The notes under the pieces were generated by a model that searched no databases, was not told the origin of the DNA, and saw only the letters and a list, made by a program, of their open reading frames with translations. Of a stretch of 64,000 bases of DNA, positions 54,379 through 61,906 are shown piece by piece (position 1 is the first letter of the stretch; each line of letters opens with the position of its first letter). This DNA comes from Flavobacterium beibuense (GTDB taxonomy: Bacteria; Bacteroidota; Bacteroidia; Flavobacteriales; Flavobacteriaceae): positions 124,001 through 188,000 of the forward strand of contig NZ_JUIW01000003.1 of the NCBI RefSeq assembly GCF_004151245.1. The letters run 5' to 3'. A program made the position numbers and the translations under genes.

Positions 54379-57180
54379 CTAGAGCGATAGTATGTACTCA
54401 ACAAGCCCTAATTCGTGAGGTAAGTCCATTTTTTTGCGCAAACGATATCGTTTTATCTCAACACTTCTTACAGAAATGTTAAGGAGGGGAGCTATTTCTT
54501 TTGATGATAAATTCAGTCGGAGGTAAGCACATAATCGAAGATCGTTAGGTGTTAATGACGGATGGATTGATTTAACCTTCTTAAGGAAATCTTTATCGGC
54601 ATTATTAAATGCTTCCTTAAACATATCCCATGTGTCATCCTCATTAATATTTTTATTAATGGTTGTAATTACCGATTTGATATTTCTGTCGGTTCCGGTG
54701 CCTGTTTTCTTTAAGTCTTCCTTAATCATGGAAAGAAGCTCATTCTTTTTGATGAGGTTCATGGTAGAAACGGCAAGCTCCCTGTTCTTGTTTTCAAAAT
54801 CCTGCTCCAGCTGCTCGTTTTTAACCCTCATAAGCTCCTGCTCATTTTCAAGCTCTTTTATTTCAAGCAGCCTGTTGTTTTCTTCAATTAGTTTTTCTCT
54901 TTGTCGCTGGTAATAGTTCTTGTAGGCCCTGTTAATAAGGTATGCGGCAATTATTGCAAATATTATATATATAATTATTGCAAAATTAGTAGCATACCAG
55001 GGTTTTAATATGGTAAAGGTATATGTGGCTGTATTTACAGAAACTGAGTTGCCCGTTTTAGCTCTTACCTTAAAAGTATAGCTCCCTGCGGGCAGATTTT
55101 TAAAAGCGGTAACAGGTTTGTTTGTCCACTCGCTCCATTCGTTCTGCATTCCTTCCAGCATGAACTGAAATTCTGTATTGGCATATTTGTTATATTCCGG
55201 TACGGTATAGAAAAAGGTGAGGTTGTTTTCGGCATATTTAAACTCTCCTTCCTGGTTTGTAATTACAGGAGAAGGTTTTTGGTTAAGCGAATTGCCTGTA
55301 ATACCGGTAATGGTAATAGTATTGCTCTTAAAGTTAAGTTCGTTAAGGTTTATGGTATAATACCCGTCTGTAGTACCAATCAAATAAACATTTTGGTTTA
55401 TTTGGGTAATGTTTTCAAAGCCGAGCATTGAGTTTGTTAGTGATGAAGGTATTGCTATGGAGTTTTGCTTTAATTCGGTAGTTAATTTACCCGAAGAAAA
55501 ATAATTCATATAGTTTCTGGTAAAGAACCAAAGCTTTCCGGATTTATCCGGCATTAGTTTTCCAGACATGTATTCGTCCTGACGAAATACCTGAGACAGC
55601 TTTTCATCTTTCTCAAACTTTTTGTTTTTAGGATTTAATGTATAAAATCCTTCTTTTGAGGCATAATAGATGGTGTTATTAAACCTTGCCAAACTTGCAT
55701 TTTTTCCTTTTTCCGGTGTTTTATAGGTTTCAGAATCTTCCACACGGGTATAGGTGTTGTTTACTTTAATCCTGAATACACCTTTATATTCATGGCTTAT
55801 GTAAATTTCATTATTTCCTAAAAGGGCAAAGTACCTGCTGGAATAATCAAAACCTTCAATTTTGTTTTTAAACTTCCAGCTCCCGTTGTTTTTTTCCAGT
55901 ATTGATATGCCATAGTAGTTGCCCTGAACCAACATGTTTTTATTAGTAGGATGGGGTTCAAATTTCCATGTTCCTGATGCGGCAAACAGTTGCCTTGCCT
56001 GATTTCCTGTAATAATAAACGTTCCCGAATCGTGACCACAAAACAGGGTATCATCATATTGATATAAAGACCAAACCTGACCTTTTGTGCCGGGTATAAA
56101 CTTAAACTCCTCATCAGATTGGTAAGTTTTATAGAATAACCCCTGATTGGTACCTATATATAATGTGTTGTGATATAATGCCGAAGCATATACGGTACCT
56201 AAAAATCCGGTATCATCCACAAAACTCCTTACTGCCGATTGAAGGTTAATACAGTTAATACCATTATCAAGGCCTATCCATACATTTTTATCGTCATCCT
56301 CATATAAAGACAAGGCAGTATTATTGCTAAGCCCTTTGTTTTGGGTTATGTGATAGCGCACTTTTCCTTCTGGCGATAAAATAAAAATACCGTTAGAAAC
56401 AGTACCCAATGCCAGGCTGCCATCACTTAACTTTTGCCCGCTGTAAATACTACTTAGTTTTAGCTCCTCATCGGCCTCGGTAACCCATTTAGTAACTTTA
56501 CCATCCTTATATTCCAGTAATCCATTGTATTGCGTTTGTATAAGAAGGCCTTCATTATAAGGATAGATGTTTATTATTTTATTTTCGGTAAGTAACGGAT
56601 TAGTGTCAACCTGTCTGCTTTTGCCATTTTCTATTTCATAAAGCCCTGTGCCAAAGGTTTGGTAAAATATTCTGTTACCAACCCTGAATATTTTATTAAC
56701 TCCTGTTTCCGGCTTAAAGATGGTATACGTCTGTTTTTGGGTGTTATAAATAAAAATCTGGTTTAGTGACTGAAATATTACCCAGTGGTCATATTGTGCT
56801 ATATTCCAAAACTGCTCGTCATCCAATATTTTGTTCTTAATCTTTTCGCTTAATGAGGTATAGGTAAGGCTTCCGTTTTCCTGTCTTGTCCAGTAGCCAA
56901 ACTCCATATAGCAGCCGGTGTAAATCTTATCACCAATTACTTTAACCGATCTTATAATTGTTTCGTTAGGCGAGGGGTAGAGTGTCCACGCCGTACCATT
57001 ATACTCCAGCAGTCCGCCGTTGTTGGCAAAGTACATAAAATGGTTCTTGTCCTGGGTAATCATCCAGTTTTGGTTACCCGCATTATATATTCCCGTACTG
57101 TATTTAAGTATAGGAGGAAGATCCTGACAAAGTCCTGTAAGGGTATAAAAAAACAGGAGTAGTGTTGTAATTTTTTTCAC
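54379..57180 (-). CDS. PUL 2 regulator: propeller, Y_Y_Y and LuxR-type HTH
   Basis: This 933-aa protein has a signal peptide ending TGLCQ and a beta-propeller sensor (about 20-640). The Y_Y_Y domain (about 655-720) contains YNKYANTEFQFMLEGMQNEW, and a transmembrane helix (about 727-750) is followed by a coiled coil (about 755-810). A LuxR-type HTH (about 868-933, with LNISVRSVEIKRYRLRKKM) ends it. Like the PUL 1 regulator it has no kinase. It lies directly upstream of susC on the same strand and probably activates it on sensing beta-1,3-glucan. Confidence 0.9.
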   Translation of the reverse strand: MKKITTLLLFFYTLTGLCQDLPPILKYSTGIYNAGNQNWMITQDKNHFMYFANNGGLLEYNGTAWTLYPSPNETIIRSVKVIGDKIYTGCYMEFGYWTRQENGSLTYTSLSEKIKNKILDDEQFWNIAQYDHWVIFQSLNQIFIYNTQKQTYTIFKPETGVNKIFRVGNRIFYQTFGTGLYEIENGKSRQVDTNPLLTENKIINIYPYNEGLLIQTQYNGLLEYKDGKVTKWVTEADEELKLSSIYSGQKLSDGSLALGTVSNGIFILSPEGKVRYHITQNKGLSNNTALSLYEDDDKNVWIGLDNGINCINLQSAVRSFVDDTGFLGTVYASALYHNTLYIGTNQGLFYKTYQSDEEFKFIPGTKGQVWSLYQYDDTLFCGHDSGTFIITGNQARQLFAASGTWKFEPHPTNKNMLVQGNYYGISILEKNNGSWKFKNKIEGFDYSSRYFALLGNNEIYISHEYKGVFRIKVNNTYTRVEDSETYKTPEKGKNASLARFNNTIYYASKEGFYTLNPKNKKFEKDEKLSQVFRQDEYMSGKLMPDKSGKLWFFTRNYMNYFSSGKLTTELKQNSIAIPSSLTNSMLGFENITQINQNVYLIGTTDGYYTINLNELNFKSNTITITGITGNSLNQKPSPVITNQEGEFKYAENNLTFFYTVPEYNKYANTEFQFMLEGMQNEWSEWTNKPVTAFKNLPAGSYTFKVRAKTGNSVSVNTATYTFTILKPWYATNFAIIIYIIFAIIAAYLINRAYKNYYQRQREKLIEENNRLLEIKELENEQELMRVKNEQLEQDFENKNRELAVSTMNLIKKNELLSMIKEDLKKTGTGTDRNIKSVITTINKNINEDDTWDMFKEAFNNADKDFLKKVKSIHPSLTPNDLRLCAYLRLNLSSKEIAPLLNISVRSVEIKRYRLRKKMDLPHELGLVEYILSL

Positions 57181-57257
57181 GAAAGCAAGGGGAGTTTAGT
57201 TTGTTTACTACGAATATACAATTAGAAAATAAATTTTGCACTTACTTTAAATAACAA

Positions 57258-57284
57258 AACCGCCCAAGCTATGTTTAGGCGGTT
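57258..57284 (-). terminator. Terminator after T9SS gene
   Basis: On the minus strand AACCGCC and GGCGGTT form a stem around a 13-nt loop, followed by TTGTTATTT. It lies after the T9SS gene and before the PUL 2 regulator. Confidence 0.7.
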
Positions 57285-57315
57285 GATACTCCTTAGAAAT
57301 TAATTGAAGAAAAAG

Positions 57316-58197
57316 TTATTGTTTAATAAAGCGCGCAGTTGTTTCGGCTTCACTATCAGATACACTTATTATATATACACCTGATGTTAATGATGACACG
57401 TTGACAGCTGCAGTTTCCTGTTGAGGAGCATTTTCCATAACCTTTTGCCCCATCATGTTATAGATGCTTATGTTTTTAACCAATTGAGTATTGGCTATAG
57501 TAAGCATATCACTAACAGGGTTAGGATGTAAGGTTAGGGTATTGTGAGAAAAACTATCCGTATCCAGTTCCTGCGCCTCAGTAACAACAATATTACCGTT
57601 GTCATTTTCATGGGCAGGATTTCCGTTTAGTCCTGTAACCGAGAAACCAAACTGAACTAGTAATCCGCTGGTTAACTGATCGGCAGGAACGGTAATTGTA
57701 AAGTTTTCACCTTCAATAAGCTCTGCAGTTGCATATACATCAAGTGAATAATTGTTGTCAGGATTTAATGCCTTTACAAAAGCTACGGCTGTATAGTCTT
57801 CTATAAGTGTGTTGCTGGATACATATCCTGTAAAAGTTACATCCTGACCCACCCATTCAAGGCTTTCCTGATAGGTACTTCCTTCAAATACTTTGTTGCC
57901 ATATTCGTCGTTTGTCCAGTAGGCAGGATCATCCCCTGTGTTATATACATTGTAATTAGGATAAAGTGTAACGGTGTTATCTCCGGTATTAATTACTGTT
58001 TTGATATCTCCTAATCCCCACGGACTTCCCCACAGGTAATCCTGTGTTTCGTTGTTTTCAAAGATATTAGCATATCCTGTCCAATTTGCCGAAGCATCTA
58101 CTGTAAATTCCAGTTGCGCCTGTGCTTTAAATAATGGTAACGACAGTAGTAAACCGCTTAAATACAGCTTGGCGTTTTTTAGTAATTTTTGTTTCAT
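57316..58197 (-). CDS. T9SS-secreted protein next to PUL 2
   Basis: From the ATG at 58197 the protein is 293 aa with the signal MKQKLLKNAKLYLSGLLLSL and cleavage near KAQAQ. An N-terminal beta-rich domain (about 28-205) contains YLWGSPWGLGDIK and VTLYPNYNVYNTGDDP, followed by a T9SS type A sorting domain (about 220-293) with TLHPNPVSDML and GVYIISV. It is exported by type IX secretion and probably kept at the surface. The N-terminal domain may bind glycan, as TACAACGTT occurs upstream here too, but no family is recognised. Confidence 0.75.
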   Translation of the reverse strand: MKQKLLKNAKLYLSGLLLSLPLFKAQAQLEFTVDASANWTGYANIFENNETQDYLWGSPWGLGDIKTVINTGDNTVTLYPNYNVYNTGDDPAYWTNDEYGNKVFEGSTYQESLEWVGQDVTFTGYVSSNTLIEDYTAVAFVKALNPDNNYSLDVYATAELIEGENFTITVPADQLTSGLLVQFGFSVTGLNGNPAHENDNGNIVVTEAQELDTDSFSHNTLTLHPNPVSDMLTIANTQLVKNISIYNMMGQKVMENAPQQETAAVNVSSLTSGVYIISVSDSEAETTARFIKQ

Positions 58198-58673
58198 AGG
58201 TTTGGTATTTAATTGATTAGGTATAAAAATACATACCAAACGAAAACGTTGTAAATTTTATACCTATATACAAACTATACAAAATGATAAAACCATAATT
58301 TTTATACTATTAAATTGTGAATTGCTTTATTTTTTAGCTATTATTTTATTAAGTGTTTAATCTTGTTCTTAAAGATATTGTTGTGGTTAATGTGTAAAAT
58401 GTTAAGGTAATGTATAGTTTTTAGCTAATGTTTTTCAATTCAGATCTTACCTGTTTGGTTGTCAGTTTATTAAATGTGTGTTAATTATGGGCAGTTTTCC
58501 TTTTTTAACAAAAATAGCACAATAATATTGGTAGGTATTGAATAATAAGGGATTATAAAAACCATAATTTATAACGCTTTGTTAAACTAAATTTAATTAA
58601 CGGTTTCCTTAACATTAAGACGTATTAGCCTTTATAGATTTGGGATTATTAACCTAAATTAAAAAATAGCAAA
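58198..58673. other. Long divergent AT-rich intergenic region
   Basis: These 476 bp hold no gene. The region must contain promoters for the T9SS gene (minus) and the lipoprotein at 58674 (plus). AACGTTGTA (complement TACAACGTT) is at 58245-58253, about 48 bp upstream of the T9SS gene start. I see no RNA gene or other structured element. Confidence 0.5.
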
Positions 58674-59207
58674 ATGAAAAAGTTCAGAATTTTAGCATGC
58701 ACATTATTAGTCACGGGATTTGGTTTAACTTCTTGTAGTAGTGATGATGATGCACAGGATGTAAACAATGAGGTTCAGATTGAAGGTACTTACAACCTAA
58801 CGGCTGTAAAGACTGTAGAACCTACAGACTTTGATGAAGACGGTACTTCTCATGAAGACCAGATGCAGGAAACGAATTGTTATGATGGTACTAAGTTAGT
58901 TTTAAACGCTGATAATACTTTAACGTACCAAAAAAACAGTGTTTTAATTGATGTTACCGAAGGAAATTCAGCATGTACAGAGGCTACTTATGCCGGTAAC
59001 TGGGAGCTTTTAAGCGGTGCAGGAAGCGATGTTATCCTAAGACTTACTTATGTAGATAATAATGACGATACAGTAACAATGAATGTTGTTAAAACTGGTA
59101 ACGAAATAAGATATACTAATGAGTTTGGGACTTACCCCGACAGAGATGAAGAAACAGGTGGTGCAGTATTAACCTTTGGTGCAGTGGAGTATTTATTTGT
59201 GAAATAA
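58674..59207 (+). CDS. Lipocalin-like lipoprotein
   Basis: This 177-aa protein has a lipoprotein signal with cysteine in LTSCSSDDDA (about residue 21). The mature part opens EGTYNLTAVKTVEP and shows the beta-rich pattern DNTLTYQ...AGNWELL common in lipocalin-like lipoproteins of Bacteroidota. Such proteins are periplasmic or surface-anchored and of unknown function. The gene is monocistronic, and a bidirectional terminator separates it from clpS. Confidence 0.72.
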   Translation: MKKFRILACTLLVTGFGLTSCSSDDDAQDVNNEVQIEGTYNLTAVKTVEPTDFDEDGTSHEDQMQETNCYDGTKLVLNADNTLTYQKNSVLIDVTEGNSACTEATYAGNWELLSGAGSDVILRLTYVDNNDDTVTMNVVKTGNEIRYTNEFGTYPDRDEETGGAVLTFGAVEYLFVK

Positions 59208-59232
59208 TGTAGAATGAATGTACCAAAAGTAA

Positions 59233-59262
59233 AAAGGGATGCTATATGCATCCCTTTTTTAT
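59233..59262. terminator. Bidirectional terminator, lipoprotein and clpS
   Basis: AAAGGGATGC and GCATCCCTTT form a stem around TATAT with A and T runs on the two sides. Confidence 0.9.
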
Positions 59263-59537
59263 TATACTAATTCTGCGCTTAAGCCTGCTTCAAGCAATTG
59301 TGTGCATTTTGGCTTTAGCTTATCATATTCTCCTGTTTTAACCGTGCATTTGCCATTATAGTGAACAATTATAGAGCATTGCTCAGCCTGTTCAGGTGTA
59401 TGGTCGCAAACCCTTATAAGTGTGTCTATAACATGATCAAAAGTATTTACATCGTCATTAAACAAAACTATTTCGCTGTTGCCGGTAATACCTTCTTCAA
59501 CTAATACTTCTTCTAATATTTTTTCTTTTGTGCTCAT
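59262..59537 (-). CDS. clpS: ATP-dependent Clp protease adaptor ClpS
   Basis: The ATG at 59537 gives 91 aa; an upstream start would extend into the prmA region. ClpS delivers N-degron substrates to the ClpAP (here ClpC/ClpA-type) protease. The motifs IVLFNDDVNTFDHVIDTLIRVC and HYNGKCTVKTGEYDKLKP match the adaptor core, including the substrate-binding N-D-D region. It is encoded directly downstream of prmA on the same strand, a frequent flavobacterial pairing. Confidence 0.95.
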   Translation of the reverse strand: MSTKEKILEEVLVEEGITGNSEIVLFNDDVNTFDHVIDTLIRVCDHTPEQAEQCSIIVHYNGKCTVKTGEYDKLKPKCTQLLEAGLSAELV

Positions 59538-59560
59538 ATTCAGTAATTTAATTCCGGATG

Positions 59561-60394
59561 CTAATTTACATATTTTAATGCAACCCAATTATTTCTGCTA
59601 AACTTTTTTATAAACTTCATTCCCTTTTCTTTACACGAAGCATCTATAAACGGAATGTCTTCTTCATAAAAACCGCTAAGTAATAAAGTGCCACCATCAT
59701 TAAGGCTGTCTTTATACTGCTGCATATCATCCAGCAATATGTTTCTGTTGATGTTAGCAATAATCAGGTCATATTTTTTACCTCCTAAAAGGGCTGCGTC
59801 GCCTTCATAAACGGTAATATGCTCACAGTTATTGCGCTCTGCATTTTCTATAGAGTTAAGGTAGCACCAGTTATCTATATCTATAGCATCAATGGGTTTT
59901 GCTCCCCTCATCTCGGCAAGTATGGCAAGTATGGCAGTGCCACAACCCATGTCAAGTGTTTTTTTGTTCTCAACATCTGTCTCAAGCAAATGCTGTATCA
60001 TCATGAAAGTGGTTTCATGATGCCCTGTACCAAAACTCATTTTAGGCTCTATAACAATATCATATTTGGCATTGGTTTTTTCGTGGAAAGGAGCCCTTAC
60101 ATAACAGGTGTCATCCACTTCAATAGGTTCAAAGTTTTTCTCCCATTCCTCATTCCAGTTTACCTGGTCTATTTCCTCAAAAGTATATTCTATTTTAAAT
60201 TCAGGAGAACTTAAAATATATATGTCCTCAAGAACATTTTCAGTCCAGAATTCTTTTTGGATATAGGCAGAAAGACCCTCTTCCGTTTCTATGAAACTCT
60301 CAAAAGGAGTTTCTCCCAATTCTGCAAGTAGTATCTCCGTTCCCGGATCTTTTGGTTCTACTTTAAAATGATATCCTATATATACGTTCTGCAT
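59561..60394 (-). CDS. prmA: Ribosomal protein L11 methyltransferase
   Basis: This 277-aa methyltransferase has an N-terminal recognition domain and a C-terminal Rossmann fold with KTLDMGCGTAILAILAEMRG (motif I, about 150-170), the acidic DAIDID (motif II) and IIANINRNILL (N-I-N-R motif). The preceding MSFGTGHHETT is conserved in PrmA. It uses S-adenosylmethionine to methylate ribosomal protein L11. The ATG at 60394 is chosen over one at 60427, which gives an unlikely extension. ClpS follows 23 bp downstream. Confidence 0.95.
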   Translation of the reverse strand: MQNVYIGYHFKVEPKDPGTEILLAELGETPFESFIETEEGLSAYIQKEFWTENVLEDIYILSSPEFKIEYTFEEIDQVNWNEEWEKNFEPIEVDDTCYVRAPFHEKTNAKYDIVIEPKMSFGTGHHETTFMMIQHLLETDVENKKTLDMGCGTAILAILAEMRGAKPIDAIDIDNWCYLNSIENAERNNCEHITVYEGDAALLGGKKYDLIIANINRNILLDDMQQYKDSLNDGGTLLLSGFYEEDIPFIDASCKEKGMKFIKKFSRNNWVALKYVN

Positions 60395-60593
60395 AACTTT
60401 AATTTTTCGCAAAGGTAACATTAACATAACATACCGCAGTAATAATTAATATTAAGTTTGCGCAAACTTTACAATGGTGCTTTATGGTAGTTAATTCGCG
60501 ACAAAATTACCAAATGTTTGCCAGATTGAATGTGAAATTTGCATCAACGTAAGGTTAATAAAAAAAACACGAAAACACACGAAACGAACGAAA

Positions 60594-61811
60594 ATGAAAA
60601 ACACGTTAATCACACTATTATTATTTGTTGGTATAGCCGCCTCTGCTCAGGTGACTATAGAAAAGACAAAAAATAATAATGACCTTAAACTTTCTGCTTT
60701 ACCATATTACAGCTATGGTAAGGGGCTTGGACTGACTTCGCCGGATAGTCTTTTTCAGTTTAACATCCGCTTCAGGATGCAAAACAGGGTTTCTTATCTT
60801 GAATCTGACGGAGTAAGTACTATAGACGGACAAATAAGAAGGTTAAGGCTGCGCTTTGACGGTTATGTGGGTGACCCAAAATTTCTTTATGCAATTCAGT
60901 TGTCATTTGCACCGGGTGATGTTGGACAGGCACATGAGGGAGAAAATGTAAATATCATCAGGGATGCGATTGTATTTTACCGACCTAACAAACACTGGAA
61001 CATCGGTTTTGGTCAAACAAAGCTTCCGGGTAACCGCCAGCGTATTAACTCATCGGGAGCATTACAGTTAACAGACCGTACTATAAACAATGCCAGGTAT
61101 ACAATAGACAGGGATTTTGGTTTACAGGTGCACAACCTTAATGAATATATGGACAAGTTTTCCTATAACCTAAAAGGAGCCATAAGTATGGGTGAGGGAA
61201 GAAACTCAACTAAAGAGCCGGATAACGGTTTGGCTTATACAGGTAAAGTAGAGTTATATCCTTTTGGGGCATTTAAAAGTAATGGTACCTTTTTTGAAGG
61301 TGACCTAAAGAGGGAAGAAAAACCTAAAGTAATGGTTTCCGGTGCTTACCAGTTTAATAACAAGGCAAGAAAAACACAGGGACAGCTTGGTAACTATCTT
61401 TTTGAAAAGAGAGATATGCAGTCGCTTTTATTAGACGGTATGTTTAAGTACGACGGTTGGTCTTTTCAAACGGCATATATGCAAAGAACAGCTAAAGATC
61501 CTGTTACCTACAATCCTGATGATGTAACCGATTTTAACTATGTTTTTGTTGGTCATGGTATGGATTATCAGCTTAGTTATTTATTTCCGTCAGATTATGA
61601 ACTGATTGGCCGTTATTCAAACCAGAAAGTACATAAGGATATAGAAATGTATTCTCCAAATTCTGATCAGTACAGCATTGGTGTTACTAAATATATTTGG
61701 GAACATGCATTTAAGGCTCAGATGGAAGTTTCTATGGACGATCTTCATTATTATAATGGTGACTCAAGACAGATATGGCTTGTGCGTTTCCAGGTAGAAA
61801 TAGGTATATAA
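60594..61811 (+). CDS. Porin-like outer-membrane protein (OprP/O-like)
   Basis: This 405-aa protein has a signal peptide ending ASAQ (residue 19). The sequence has the pattern of the phosphate-selective porin O/P family: RLRLRFDGYVGDPKFLYAIQLSF, then AIVFYRPNKHWNIGFGQTKLPGNRQR, and a C-terminal beta-strand (IWLVRFQVEIGI). It is an outer-membrane diffusion channel. No phosphate-uptake gene is adjacent, so the substrate is open. Terminator hairpins follow. Confidence 0.82.
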   Translation: MKNTLITLLLFVGIAASAQVTIEKTKNNNDLKLSALPYYSYGKGLGLTSPDSLFQFNIRFRMQNRVSYLESDGVSTIDGQIRRLRLRFDGYVGDPKFLYAIQLSFAPGDVGQAHEGENVNIIRDAIVFYRPNKHWNIGFGQTKLPGNRQRINSSGALQLTDRTINNARYTIDRDFGLQVHNLNEYMDKFSYNLKGAISMGEGRNSTKEPDNGLAYTGKVELYPFGAFKSNGTFFEGDLKREEKPKVMVSGAYQFNNKARKTQGQLGNYLFEKRDMQSLLLDGMFKYDGWSFQTAYMQRTAKDPVTYNPDDVTDFNYVFVGHGMDYQLSYLFPSDYELIGRYSNQKVHKDIEMYSPNSDQYSIGVTKYIWEHAFKAQMEVSMDDLHYYNGDSRQIWLVRFQVEIGI

Positions 61812-61840
61812 TTGCTAAAAGAAAATACATATAAAGTAAA

Positions 61841-61870
61841 AAATCCTGCCCACCGGCAGGATTTTTTTTG
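61841..61870. terminator. Bidirectional terminator, porin and T9SS protein
   Basis: AAATCCTGCC, loop CACC, GGCAGGATTT is a perfect 10-bp stem with T run on the plus strand and A/T on the other side. Confidence 0.9.
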
Positions 61871-61906
61871 AAAAAAAACACGAAACTACTTAACTGCTAC
61901 TTAACA

